Of a stretch of DNA of 64,000 nt, positions 49,601-54,294 are shown piece by piece. The notes beneath the pieces were generated by a model that was given only the letters and a program-made list of their open reading frames with translations, searched no databases and had not been told where the DNA came from. The stretch's first letter is position 1. Each line of letters begins with the position of its first letter. Location: positions 58,022,964 to 58,086,963 of the forward strand of contig CM019692.1 of assembly GCA_009760885.1 (NCBI GenBank). Reading direction: 5' to 3'. This DNA comes from Achatina immaculata. Lineage: Eukaryota > Mollusca > Gastropoda > Stylommatophora > Achatinidae. The translations under genes were made by a program, and so were the position numbers.

Positions 49601-52543
49601 AGCGACAAGAGCCGTAAAGGGAGGGCGCCACCGTGGATCCATTGTTGATAATGACGTAATCCACGTCAGAGCTCTTCTTATATATTTTTCAGTTAAATAA
49701 TTTTAGTCAACATAAAGTATAAAATACCACCCCTGATTTCATCTAACAATACCTTGTTATACGGATACTAACCCTTACGAAGTATACAGACCTATAAAAT
49801 GCTACCCCCAACTACTTTAGAACCCCTGATTTCGTCCAAAAGTACCCCTACGGAGTACATAACGCCTCCTGACTTTACACGGCTTGATTAAAATCTTAAA
49901 ACTTATGCTCATAATGTCTCATATATAAAAACGGCACATGATAACGATGGCAAAGTTGAGACCTCTGACGGAACCCACGAAAATATGTCGTGCTTGGTAT
50001 CATTTTAAACACTGCACCAAGTAAAATCTAATAATTACTATTGTAAAATGACCATAGGTCAACGAAACACGAGAAGTTAGTCAAAAGTAGGTTGAAAACC
50101 TTTTCACAGCGATATTGAAAATTTTCTCCTGAACGTCGCACGCCGAGGGAAATAATTGGAAAATTACCGAACCGTGCCGCCGGATATAATTGATCTACTG
50201 GTCATGTGACGTCATGCCCCTAGCAATGGCGGTGGCGTCGTATTGATTATATTTTCCTCTATACGCTATAGCCGACATCTTGTTTGAGGTGGCACCTCAA
50301 TGCGGGGGATACACGCCCTCCTATACTACTATTGGCTTCGAAGAATGTAAGGAAAAAAAACTAAAACATGAATTTGTTGTGTAGTTAATATTCTGAACAA
50401 TTGCTCGCATCACTGTTTGACTGCTTCTATGAGTAGTTTTGATATTCAGTTGGTTCTCTTGAAAAGTCGCAAACTGTTTCCAGTGTACAGTATAATAAAA
50501 CAGAAAACCATGACATTTTTCGTGGGGGGTAGGGGGGTGGGGCGGTTTACAGACCAGCAAATGGATTGGGCTTGATTGAAAGAAAGAACTCCAAGAATTA
50601 ACTCGGTTCTGTTTACTGCTTTATTTTTAATGCGGGGTCAGTGAGTGTTAGGCAGGAAAGAGTGTCCACATTCCTAAAAATGTTAAGAGCCACTGGACCT
50701 AGGGTGTGGTTCCTAGGACACAAGAAAGAAGGAGACCTAGGAAACTATATCGCTGATACTCCAAACACCAAAGTCACTGAAGCAGACATCTTGGTTAGAT
50801 AACGATATGATTTCAGAAGACTATAAAGAGACCAAGATGAACTTACTACATGAGTGAGCTAGTGTGTAGGAATTTCCTTGGCCTCTGGTTTTCACGGGCT
50901 AAGAACGTGAAAGCTAAAGACCATGCCACTTTTTATGTATTTATTTATGCATTTATTTATGTATTTATTCACAGGACACGTGTAGAGCTTTCAAGGGAAA
51001 GCTTGTTGAGGTGGAAACAGCAGAAGAAAATGCGTTTCTGATAAACATGATTAAAACGGAACGTGGTACATAATCTTGACTAATCAATTACAAATTTATC
51101 ATGGCCCTAAATCATTACAAGGATTTCTAAATTATACGACGTCAGCGACGGTGGCATGATTTTATTATAAATCTTTGTACACTTAGATTAAGCTGGCAGA
51201 CAGTTTTAAAAGATGATAAAAAGAAGATGCATGTAATAAATTACATACAACGAAGCAACACAAGCTATTAACAGAAGCTGTAAAATATAATTTAATTAAA
51301 AGAAGTAGCGATATTTCACACTTACTTCATTAAGGAGAAGCAGATACATGATTTTCATTTGGCTATGCTCGTGAAAAGAACGTAGAAAATAATTTGATCG
51401 TTCTAACCGTAGTTTTCCATTTTGTATTATGTGGTCATACTTTCTGTAAGAAGTTAACGTTCGCTTTAGATATCCAATCATTTCATCAACGTTACCTGTT
51501 CCAGTCCTCATTTCTGAAACAATGTGTAGTACTTGCGATTAATAAATGCATTTAATTCTAGATTTATGGAATGTAAAAACGAAAATAAATATGGTAGTTT
51601 TGTAATGGTTTAGAATAGTGAGTGTGTCAGAGAGAGGGATGTGAAAAACGATAACAAAATAAGATTTCATGTAAAAGTTTCAATATTTTGAACTTTAAAA
51701 AAAGTTATACAATCTGTGATAATACACGAATGTTCCATTGGCATTTGGAAGGTTCTTCGGTCTGGATTGGTGCTACCGATTTGTTTTCTGAGGGGCAGTG
51801 GCAGTGGGTATCAACTGGACATGGTCTCTATCCATTTTCTAACTGGGCATCTACAGAACCTAACGGCATGGAAGGTGAGAGTGAGAGGCGAAGAACTACC
51901 TAACAAATCTTAGAAATAATAAAATCTATTATAAAATCGATACGAGCATTACAAATCATTGGTTTTTAAAATATCTTTTCTTTTTCATCACTTTAAAGCA
52001 TTAATTACTAGTAATTTTGTACAGGAAAATTTACACGATCTTACGTACATTTGTTGCACTTGTAAGTATGAGTTTTCATGCTTAGCATTAGCGTATATAT
52101 TACAGCAGATTAATTGTTTTTTAATTTTTATATTAAATATTAAATATTTTACTACAATGTTACATCACTTGTTACTGGAAGTTACTGGAAGACATTCCCT
52201 GATTTAAGATGAAGTTTCCCCCCCCCCCCCCCAACACAGAGTATAGGGTCCCTGCTTTTTACTGACTGAAACATAACAAGGGTGGAATTCAAACCATGCT
52301 CTTGTTTCGAATTGGGAAATCAATTCATTATCGAGTCGGCCACTCCTGGGGTTTATTTTACTTGCGTTTCTTCACCCAAAGGAGTTTTTGTGTAGGAGAT
52401 ATCATACAGGGTTGCATCATACACGGTTATATCATACAGGGTTATAACATACAGGGTTATGAGAAGGTATCATGCAGGGTTATAAGGAGATATCATACAG
52501 GATTATATCACACAGGGTTATAAGGAGATATCAGTATATAATA

Positions 52544-52574
<31 letters not shown>

Positions 52575-53162
52575 TGAATGCTTACCACACTAAGTTGAAC
52601 TAATTTACCAGTGTTTTACAAAAGTAAATGTGACATATTCCCACAGAACTCTCATGTTTCCAGCTTTCATTATACTGTCATAGTACAAATAAACAGGAGA
52701 GAAAAACATTGTGACATTTCTTCACAGTGATGAAAGAATAGAAAGAAAATATAAAATATAGTCCATATTTTGGTTTCATTTTCTTCATTTGTTGTTCAGT
52801 ACATAATCAGAAATGGACAAATGCACATTCAGTTTACAAAAAGAATTTATCCTTTCATTGTCATTGTTCTGATACGAGCTGTTGTGAGTAGACTTTAGTA
52901 CCGAACATACGAGTTTTCTGAGTTTCATTCTTGTAGGCCATGCCTCACTGTCTCTTAACCGGTGCCATTTGTTGGTGTTTGAGATAATAATTGTGCATCA
53001 TATAAATAAGCACATTTGTGTTCTTTGTTGCTTTATTTAATTTTTTTTTCTGTTTTTTTGCTAGATGAAAACTGTGCACTGATGTCCGCCAGCGCGTCCT
53101 TTGCCTGGGCTGACTATGAATGTAGCACAACGAAGGCCAACTTTATCTGTGAGGCGTCGTAA
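31594..53162 (+). CDS. Secreted C-type lectin (five coding exons)
   Basis: The gene joins 31594-31639, 34039-34130, 50975-51065, 51752-51874 and 53065-53162. All introns are GT-AG with phases 1, 0, 1 and 1, giving 149 residues and a stop. Residues 1-16 form a signal peptide and the rest is a single C-type lectin domain. Visible landmarks are the CPQGW start (21-25), WIGA (81-84), EPN (112-114, mannose-type calcium site) and WAD (132-134) where WND is usual. Expected disulphides are C21-C32, C49-C146 and C121-C137; C18 is extra. It is likely a secreted sugar-binding defence or recognition protein. Loss of the WND asparagine makes calcium-dependent binding uncertain. The 16.8-kb intron 2 holds the Polinton. 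Confidence 0.9.
31640..31834. other. Lectin intron 1, 5' part
   Basis: No feature seen. The rest of intron 1 holds the LINE-e fragment and a minisatellite. Confidence 0.5.
31835..32650 (+). mobile_element. LINE-e RT fragment
   Basis: Heavily broken RT inside lectin intron 1: NETQIGFRK, an IAYIDQEKTFDRIDR motif A block, GVSQGCELPPLL, and a FADDINHLQ-like catalytic box read across a frameshift near 32385. It lies on the same strand as the host gene. Confidence 0.8.
32650..33060. repeat. 62-bp minisatellite
   Basis: About six to seven copies of a unit of 62-65 bp with CTGTTTCCTGGTGCACAT, TGTGAGATGTCC and CACCAGCTCCGCTGACCATG. It begins where the LINE-e fragment ends. It is translatable on the minus strand, but that is a by-product of the repeat. 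Confidence 0.93.
33361..33545. repeat. CT-rich low-complexity tract
   Basis: Interrupted TCTCTC/TTCTC sequence in intron 1, with no other content seen up to exon 2. Confidence 0.85.
34039..34130 (+). CDS. C-type lectin exon 2
   Basis: The acceptor CTCAG ends at 34038 and the donor GTGAGT starts at 34131. It encodes the start of the lectin domain (CPQGWLLHEESCYGYS) and ends in phase 0 at WPEAD. Confidence 0.92.
34260..34700 (+). pseudogene. Unidentified coding-like remnant in intron 2
   Basis: An open stretch at 34317-34505 with balanced protein-like composition (LLRKEWVQLLSQSDVTSL, SVDDEEIARAVVDKL). After a stop the same strand continues KVAVRRLQKLVQIKCAGRK. It may be a captured transposon or retrocopy fragment. 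I cannot name a family. Confidence 0.3.
34925..35245. repeat. 24-bp minisatellite
   Basis: About 12 copies of a unit containing CACTACACAGCACCATCTAG, some with internal deletions. It lies about 280 bp left of the Polinton. Confidence 0.95.
35526..35727 (+). repeat. Polinton left terminal inverted repeat
   Basis: Pairs with 50129-50330. It contains a perfect 17-nt palindrome (TTGAGGTG-C-CACCTCAA, 35556-35572) and a full CRE site TGACGTCA (35642-35649). Confidence 0.97.
35728..35925. other. Polinton left subterminal non-coding region
   Basis: A-rich sequence with a duplicated CACGGGTATCAG (35772-35783 and 35793-35804). No gene seen. Confidence 0.6.
35926..35952. promoter_or_regulatory. 27-bp palindrome overlapping the PolB stop codon
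   Basis: TTTAGTGACGT, a 5-nt spacer, then ACGTCACTAAA: perfect 11-bp arms. The PolB TAG stop (35948-35950, minus strand) lies inside the right arm. It could fold as a hairpin at the mRNA 3' end or act as a paired TGACGT protein site. Confidence 0.6.
35948..38272 (-). CDS. polB: Polinton protein-primed DNA polymerase B, catalytic part
   Basis: A 774-residue open frame holding the polymerase domain that would replicate the element from a terminal protein. Visible motifs: motif A GYDANALYLWA (D198), motif B KLLGNAAYGKT (505-515) and motif C EMDTDSLYL (DTDS 605-608). It also has the cysteine/histidine block FHGCLFHGHPNCP (281-293) typical of Polinton polymerases. Its upstream part lies in other frames, with frame breaks near 38283 and 38425. 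The stop codon is inside a palindrome. The polymerase core itself is unbroken. Confidence 0.95.
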   Translation of the reverse strand: MCLATEKLKFLDICNYLAPGFSYSKYLAAYKIKATKGVFCYEYITGLEKLKETELPPHSAFFSKLKNCNVTEEEYAECQKVRVATGMSTLRDFLVCYNNKYVGPFLLALDRQVEFYKKVGVDMFKDAISVPGVTLKYLFKSLPPDVSFSLCSKREQALHTTIRNNIVGGPSIIFHRHHEKGQTYIRGGKVVQGIKGYDANALYLWALMQQMPTDFPTIRGNDDEFKIHRVSMYTRQSREYLAWVAQTKNIHLKTQYNGKEMKLGKVSVDGWDKTTRTAYQFHGCLFHGHPNCPITKDMTTNPVNGKPIEDLYKKTQEIRDYLVNDCSIHVVEMWECQWQLLKKTDPTIRQFVSAKFPQTSPFRKPSTEQQILDAVRDDRCFGLVECDIEVPKSLKTYFSEMTPIFKNVEVSRDDIGDVMRNYAQDHNLLTGPRRTLIASYKGEKILLATPLLRWYLAHGLVVTKVYQIVEYKPKTSFKAFGDTVSNARRDGDKDESCSIRAETMKLLGNAAYGKTLKNKAKQVAVTYCKGDETGKFINSPNFKKLDYVTDDLWEVEKVKNECRWDLPLQIGFFVYQYAKLRMLEFYYDFLDRFVDRSDFELCEMDTDSLYLALSAPDLRDVVRPNLRKEFYEAYDQWFPSEVCAEHRSAFISSFSRPDCSTCKDRQLFEKRTPGLFKLEYEGDGMVSLCSKTYHCFGNYSKTSTKGLNKQHNELDRDTFIEVLTTKLARGGTNVGFRSLKGTVYTYTQHRDSLSYFYIKRIVHADNVSTSPLDI
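38283..39759 (-). pseudogene. polB: Polinton PolB, exonuclease and N-terminal part
   Basis: The main frame (38380-39759) carries exonuclease motif I as FDYESYF (residues 345-351), a zinc-finger-like CDKCGKLWHLFDRMERHSKNC pattern (C282, C285, H298, C302), and the approach to exonuclease motif II (VIGFNS). Upstream is a block with DNFCFFRCL and a later NHFMFIKNI, which resembles an OTU-type Cys/His arrangement; that reading is inference. A frameshift near 38425 moves the last 45 codons to another frame, which ends at tandem TAA-TGA (38282-38277) just before the catalytic part. Another frame break near 39725 joins the zinc-finger segment. Confidence 0.88.
39719..40233 (-). pseudogene. C2H2 zinc-finger segment at the PolB N-terminus
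   Basis: Starts at ATG 40231-40233. Two finger-like units are visible: YICSQCGRGFTEHRSLVRH and ITCPICGKLSSRRDLMKRH. A frameshift near 40000 leads into an acidic linker (39719-39970) that abuts the PolB N-terminal frame, so it was probably one long protein. Directly before the ATG the minus strand reads a long pyrimidine run ending TTTCAG, a good splice acceptor, so a 5' exon upstream is possible. Only 27 bp separate it from the divergent Bcl-2-like gene. Confidence 0.7.
40261..40674 (+). pseudogene. Bcl-2-like gene carried by the Polinton
   Basis: The only clear + strand gene in the element. The first half (40261-40374) has a BH3-like helix around LRRLVIDF. The second half, in the same frame (open from ATG 40423 to 40635), has the BH1 signature INWGRIVAVFSLG and ends in the start of BH2 (RPWMETQG). 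TAA at 40372-40374 splits the halves. TGA at 40633-40635 falls inside BH2, directly before the expected Trp codon; the frame then closes at 40672-40674. The collinear BH3-BH1-BH2 order identifies the family. It has no C-terminal membrane anchor. A role in blocking host cell death is inferred from the family. An AATAAA follows at 40681. Confidence 0.85.
40681..40686 (+). terminator. Poly(A) signal of the Bcl-2-like gene
   Basis: AATAAA, 7 bp after the last in-frame stop of the Bcl-2-like reading frame. Confidence 0.6.
40700..41093. promoter_or_regulatory. Polinton central intergenic region with three direct repeats
   Basis: Non-coding. Three imperfect direct repeats start near 40824, 40886 and 40999. 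Each has a GC(C/A/G)CCAA-type block followed by CACGTGACATA-like sequence (CACGTGACATAC 40859, CACGTGATATGC 40911, CACGGGACATAT 41026) and an AATTA. A CCAAT box occurs at 40951. It could be a control region for the convergent genes or a replication element. Confidence 0.5.
41094..41210 (-). pseudogene. C-terminal tail of a Polinton gene cut by PLE-2
   Basis: The minus strand is open from the PLE junction (about 41210) to TAG at 41120-41122, encoding a basic, proline-containing tail (RKRPRYLILPPQ). It is followed by a minus-strand AATAAA at 41094-41099. Its composition matches the front part at 43563-43835. That they are one gene is inference. Confidence 0.5.
41249..41276 (-). ncRNA. Hammerhead-like motif of PLE-2
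   Basis: The minus strand reads TGATTA, then A-GGC-TCAC-GCC, then GAAACGTC. Among the copies in this window it is closest to a hammerhead core (CUGAUGA, stem II, GAAA, cleavage-side GUC), with two or three changes in the first box. Confidence 0.55.
41368..42914 (-). mobile_element. LINE-c copy nested in PLE-2
   Basis: Minus-strand LINE-c RT and C-terminus: LEDLDFADDITLIS, FAYLGSYIDQDGD, GRRKRGRPRET, UTR, and an ATATAAG tail at 41368-41390. It is flanked by near-identical TTTTAAGGAGT (41357-41367) and TTTTAAAGGAGT (42915-42926), a probable target duplication. LINE-d (41505-42128) interrupts it. Confidence 0.9.
41505..42128 (+). mobile_element. LINE-d copy nested in LINE-c
   Basis: 5'-truncated insertion with a 200-residue open frame (41507-42109): EEVNEFVYLGSRVV, LLYGSECWKITKTIEN, RRWRWLGHVLRMTD, GRPKETWRRTTERML. 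It ends in an (AG)n tail. It is flanked by a perfect 12-bp duplication AACTTGGCCTCT (41493-41504 and 42129-42140). Confidence 0.95.
43261..43562 (-). CDS. GIY-YIG endonuclease domain of PLE-2
   Basis: Open from the 5' truncation point to its stop: VIYVIVCKRCRITYIGETG, LRLGDRMQKHL, ALENRCIQNYGTL. It is a divergent homologue of the PLE-1 domain. The RT part is missing. Confidence 0.88.
43563..43835 (-). pseudogene. N-terminal part of a Polinton gene, interrupted by PLE-2
   Basis: Starts at ATG 43833-43835 and is open for about 90 codons up to the PLE junction. The first half is amphipathic (ECEQLMELKPQILAEFSRLE). The second is rich in Lys, Arg and Pro (VATKRQRRTEDPASKRPERL). I recognise no family. 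It lies directly downstream of the protease gene with its own TATA box near 44025. Its basic, disordered tail would suit a DNA-binding or virion-core protein, which is speculation. Confidence 0.55.
44021..44055 (-). promoter_or_regulatory. TATA box and ATGACGTAAT motif
   Basis: The minus strand has TATATAAAT at about 44021-44032 and an ATF/CREB-like ATGACGTAAT (44046-44055). The same 10-mer lies at the ATPase promoter (49651-49660). It is placed to drive the gene starting at 43835. Confidence 0.55.
44064..44540 (-). CDS. PRO: Adenain-like cysteine protease of the Polinton
   Basis: 158 residues, intact. The adenain/C5-type catalytic order is visible: His54 in GSHWIGLYF, Asp70 in FEYFDSFG, Gln101 in RPLQDILSS and Cys108 in SSTCGLFVIYF. 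In the adenovirus-like lineage this enzyme matures virion proteins. It sits between the hexon gene and the PLE-split gene. Family identity is firm; activity cannot be judged. Confidence 0.9.
   Translation of the reverse strand: MNTQEILEILLTDIFVWRSGVKVLARDQLPPRINRYKAAAYVVNVDPSWRPGSHWIGLYFNGVGSFEYFDSFGLPPFHADIVKFIERNSDRPCIYNPRPLQDILSSTCGLFVIYFILIKCRGGSMCRVLAPFTTRQHVNDRLVWRLLRPWINKSRHVV
44614..45827 (-). pseudogene. MCP: Major capsid (hexon-type, double jelly-roll) protein
   Basis: Starts at ATG 45825-45827 with a segment rich in CECLHSGLDLFSVPPTQ and PLASISQGTPIEF, typical of Polinton/adintovirus hexons. The reading frame shifts near 45478 (into a part with SASKELDMMGRLHSDIF) and again near 45000 (into a part with FEHNQYVRAFFRTNL and FDLSPSLLDGDQF). 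The summed length, about 404 codons, is normal for this capsid. Two frameshifts mean no intact capsid could be made from this copy. Confidence 0.85.
45830..46291 (-). pseudogene. pX/pVI-like virion protein
   Basis: Opens with 74 codons (46067-46291) containing YCNQAGHGLLVFVG and RGRKLGSFFSGLGRTILPWL, the glycine-rich hydrophobic pattern of adenovirus pX/pVI-like proteins in adintoviruses. A TAA at 46067-46069 interrupts it. The same frame continues to TAA at 45830-45832 with a basic tail (KRIKRSVGRRRVHKKAK). It lies between the penton and hexon genes, the usual place. Confidence 0.7.
46295..47062 (-). CDS. mCP: Minor capsid (penton-type, single jelly-roll) protein
   Basis: 255 residues, intact. 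It begins MSFYVTLPSNAS, then YPDNHAGHFFVKLPRTFDL and GLVEVQIPNTYFNVLEG, the conserved start of Polinton penton-like proteins. The end contains VLTLHFRTRR. Its ATG overlaps the stop of the small membrane ORF upstream (ATGA). In the adenovirus-like model it forms capsid vertices. Confidence 0.82.
   Translation of the reverse strand: MSFYVTLPSNASENVYPDNHAGHFFVKLPRTFDLSQQYEVGLVEVQIPNTYFNVLEGEAWIQYLPGKGKPPALWKVPPGLYASPDLVLNQPNNQVLVMTKGGPMPVRFLWERATNKVSFNLNEEGCEVIISDMLTDLLRLPASHASEVETSVVEGESGVKMDSDLRNIFVYCDLVASRPVGDVMVPLLRAIPIMDRGSTPVFRVYDKAHYVPLSRFSFDTVEVLLTTDRGKTIPFKRGTSVLTLHFRTRRHLDFE
47059..47262 (-). pseudogene. Small transmembrane protein of the Polinton
   Basis: The frame directly behind the integrase stop encodes FGKLLPPPGVVF followed by a hydrophobic membrane span (ICQMLIIYVVIGVSLF). 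A TAG interrupts it, and the frame then runs LLSSCLGYMLPNP to a TGA that overlaps the penton ATG. No in-frame ATG precedes it, so the start looks damaged too. From memory, a small membrane ORF of this kind is common in metazoan Polintons. Confidence 0.55.
47260..48306 (-). CDS. INT: Retrovirus-like integrase with chromodomain
   Basis: 348 residues, intact. The rve catalytic triad is D70 (FQADLIDL), D130 (FQTDKGSEF) and E165 (IVERFNRTLK), with D,D35E spacing. The C-terminus (roughly 298-345) is a chromodomain: YRIESIKRERN, EYLVKWFGYPETFNSWIP. It would insert element DNA with a 6-bp staggered cut, matching the ATTGGC duplication. It is packed directly behind the 48307-48699 gene. Confidence 0.95.
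   Translation of the reverse strand: MALKKHYYDPIRPGAYASATALHRSTRINAKEIKEWLRHQDIYTLHKPVRRQFKRRATVTGGLNQQFQADLIDLKQLRNHNDGFTYLVTCIDVFSKYAWAIAIKAKTGKNLAKALRQIFSQRKPINFQTDKGSEFVNKNFLKFLKTENVHFFTTENEDVKASIVERFNRTLKEKMWRYFTKTNRFRYIHVLQRLVKNYNYSYHRSIRMAPVEVNMSNQEEVWNTLYSSEVLPRKPQFIEGDIVRIAQAKQPFKKGYTPSWTEELFTISRVNKTIPITYRLKDYTGEELKGSFYSEEVQKVGDKQVYRIESIKRERNVGGAKEYLVKWFGYPETFNSWIPTSHISRYDG
48307..48699 (-). CDS. Conserved Polinton small ORF (MAKKM type)
   Basis: I chose ATG 48697-48699 over an upstream ATG at 48754-48756. It avoids overlap with the neighbouring gene, whose stop is at 48702, and starts at the basic MAKKMILVDPRLLEST motif. About 130 residues: a helical middle (DLDSRMQQIMEMEDLKPRD) and a Pro-rich C-terminus ending in basic residues. 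No known function. Its place between ATPase and integrase is typical. Confidence 0.65.
   Translation of the reverse strand: MAKKMILVDPRLLESTRQYLPPEPVSDSLRDLDSRMQQIMEMEDLKPRDKARVYQQTLQRYLGRLEQYRQKPLGFVDVKQPLQPSDPQPVAPILKDEEKPLGHQLKPDVEPASYYIRKKKFENPDPKKVG
48702..49025 (-). CDS. Conserved small basic protein with glycine-rich hydrophobic tail
   Basis: 107 residues, intact. The helical N-terminus has HGEMLQFLSRANPAAV, the basic middle KRQLRRYKHNLREL, and the end RGGFICELLGPIVKVLTG. Similar proteins are common next to the ATPase in metazoan Polintons, from memory. The hydrophobic tail resembles membrane-active virion peptides, but function is unknown. Its ATG lies 1 bp below the end of the ATPase gene. 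Confidence 0.65.
   Translation of the reverse strand: MATKVKRHGEMLQFLSRANPAAVKAIMKTASPELVTTLCQCCHNILKGNVPLTVAQKRQLRRYKHNLRELILKKTSNKRRKEILQRGGFICELLGPIVKVLTGILGV
49027..49642 (-). pseudogene. ATP: Genome-packaging ATPase (FtsK/HerA type)
   Basis: Walker A GPTGSGKT (residues 15-22) and Walker B LLVLDD (79-84) are intact in the first 151 codons (49187-49642). A stop at 49187-49189 and a frameshift near 49130 separate the last roughly 50 codons, which end in KQVVYVPK before TAA at 49027-49029. The full length, about 205 codons, is normal for the family. It is the first gene from the right end, behind a TATA box. Confidence 0.88.
49651..49690 (-). promoter_or_regulatory. ATPase promoter: TATA box plus paired ACGT motifs
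   Basis: The minus strand has TATATAAG about 35-45 bp upstream of the ATPase ATG. Between them is an inverted pair GACGTGGATTACGTC containing the ATGACGTAAT 10-mer (+ strand 49651-49660). Confidence 0.6.
49691..50128. other. Polinton right subterminal non-coding region
   Basis: An imperfect direct duplication: CCCCTGATTTCATCTAA (about 49732) and CCCCTGATTTCGTCCAA (about 49826), followed in both by an ACG(A/G)AGTA-type block. A + strand TATATAAAAA lies at about 49922. No gene is supported. Confidence 0.5.
50129..50330 (-). repeat. Polinton right terminal inverted repeat
   Basis: Complement of 35526-35727 with seven mismatches. It keeps the 17-nt palindrome (50284-50300) and the TGACGTCA site. 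Confidence 0.97.
50975..51065 (+). CDS. C-type lectin exon 3
   Basis: The acceptor TTCACAG ends at 50974 and the donor GTACAT starts at 51066. It encodes CRAFKGKLVEVETAEENAF, the second helix region of the lectin domain with the conserved cysteine C49. Phase 0 in, phase 1 out. It lies about 640 bp right of the Polinton. Confidence 0.9.
51752..51874 (+). CDS. C-type lectin exon 4 (sugar-binding loop)
   Basis: The acceptor GGAAG ends at 51751 (weak pyrimidine tract) and the donor GTGAGA starts at 51875. It encodes WIGATDLFSEGQWQW and the EPN calcium/sugar motif. Confidence 0.92.
51900..53064. repeat. Lectin intron 4: minisatellite and microsatellites
   Basis: 52400-52535 holds irregular repeats of TATCATACAGGGTTATA. 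A C-run lies at 52218-52232 and a (TA)n run at 52540-52574. No coding signal. Confidence 0.75.
53065..53162 (+). CDS. C-type lectin exon 5 and stop
   Basis: The acceptor TTTTTTTGCTAG ends at 53064. It encodes ENCALM, WADYECS and FICEAS, then TAA at 53160-53162. AATAAA at 53333-53338 is a plausible poly(A) signal. Confidence 0.93.
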
Positions 53163-53332
53163 GTAACACGAAGACAAGAGATACCAGTTACTGATACAGA
53201 TAATGTCTTTACTTTATCTTTCAGAACCCTGAAAAGGAAGCTGAATGTCACCCGTAAATGAGGCAGCAAGTCATAATCATGCTCAGTGTAATTATCCCTT
53301 GAGTAATTTTAGCTCAGGATGAAAGAAGTGGG

Positions 53333-53338
53333 AATAAA
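53333..53338 (+). terminator. Candidate lectin poly(A) signal
   Basis: AATAAA, 171 bp after the lectin stop codon. Confidence 0.55.
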
Positions 53339-53514
53339 ATATGGTGCAGAGAAAGAGAGTTAACTTACATGTTTAGACAGCACACGACACCACAGGAGAA
53401 AGACAATGCCTTGAAGCATTGCATCTATTTTTATAAATATTGATGCGAACTTCTGTTATCTGAAAATTCATGTCACTTTTAGATGTTTAGTTCTTTTGAT
53501 GTAGTTGCTAGGAA

Positions 53515-53672
53515 AAGAAAAGAGAAGAAGAACAAGATGAAATGACTGCAAGACATTTTTATAATCTGCTAATGGATGCTCCAACAGCAGGGCGTCTTGC
53601 TTAAAACTGAGAGGTCTACAGTAGAGCTGTTAAGAAGGCAAAGTTCCGTAAAGGACATGTAAATGACTGACT
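53515..53672 (+). mobile_element. LINE-a 3' end remnant
   Basis: Decayed copy of the LINE-a terminus (LMDAPTAGRLA-like, then GCAAAGTTCCGTAAAGGACATG), ending in a GACT tail. Confidence 0.75.
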
Positions 53673-53679
53673 GATGTAG

Positions 53680-53930
53680 TGCGTACTGTGGTTGTGTAGT
53701 GGTTAACGTACTCACCTGCCGATAAGAGGTTCTCGGGTTAGATCCCCAGCTGGGAGAAGTTTTACTTCAACCATCCGGCAATGGTTTCATGAAAAGTTTA
53801 GTGGGAACTGCTCATGGAAAGCAAGGATGACGAGGACAGGTTCTGGTCTCAGTACATCACAAAGATGTCACTTAGAAATGCGAAGACAATACCACCGCCT
53901 TGGGACCTGATTAATTTTTGTTTTGATTAC
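53680..53930 (+). repeat. tRNA-derived SINE-like element
   Basis: An A-box-like GTAGTGGTTAACGTACTC and a B-box-like CGGGTTAGATCCCC with tRNA-like spacing, followed by about 180 bp of non-tRNA body. Confidence 0.55.
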
Positions 53931-54294
53931 TATGATGTGCTGATTCCACACTGACAGCGAAGACTGGTATCGTAAAATTCTGTCAGCTGGGGTTTACCAT
54001 TTGTTCAGAGATGCTTATCTCTGTATCCCTCTTTTATCTTGAGTTATCACGTGTGTCCCATGTTAATTAATAGCTGCAGGTAGACCGCACACTCAAAGGA
54101 ACGACATAAATCAATAGTTTGACGAATTTGTGGTCAACATATGGAACAAGAACCACATATACAGCCTCTACATGACGAAGAGTTCATATAACAAGGAATT
54201 TAATGCAGCAGATGAGCACTTTTTTCGGGGAACTAGTTATATTTCAGGAGAACGACGTAAGAATATCTTTCACTAAACATAGTCCATTTATTAA

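Larger units (their letters stand above)
35526..50330 (-). mobile_element. Polinton/Maverick (adintovirus-like) endogenous element
   Basis: The element is 14,805 bp. It has 202-bp terminal inverted repeats (7 mismatches by hand count) starting AGTAGTATAGG, and is flanked by perfect 6-bp duplications ATTGGC (35520-35525 and 50331-50336). It carries all hallmark genes of the group: protein-primed PolB, D,D35E integrase, packaging ATPase, adenain-like protease, hexon- and penton-type capsid proteins and a pX-like protein. All are on the minus strand except a Bcl-2-like gene. Capsid plus integrase places it with the adintovirus type of Polinton. Most genes carry stops or frameshifts, so this copy is a decayed provirus. 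It sits in intron 2 of the lectin gene, in reverse orientation. Confidence 0.97.

Noticed and set aside
35948..49642. Virophage, adenovirus or retrovirus as the identity of the 14.8-kb element
   Set aside because: The PolB plus D,D35E integrase plus hexon/penton set with long terminal repeats and a 6-bp duplication fits Polinton/adintovirus. There is no retroviral gag-pol.
49947..50024. 25-codon + strand ORF after a TATATAAAAA box near the right Polinton end
   Set aside because: Too short, with no recognisable motif, and the TATA-to-ATG distance leaves almost no leader.
51296..51511. Minus-strand open frame in lectin intron 3
   Set aside because: No family motif, and it lies between well-supported + strand exons.
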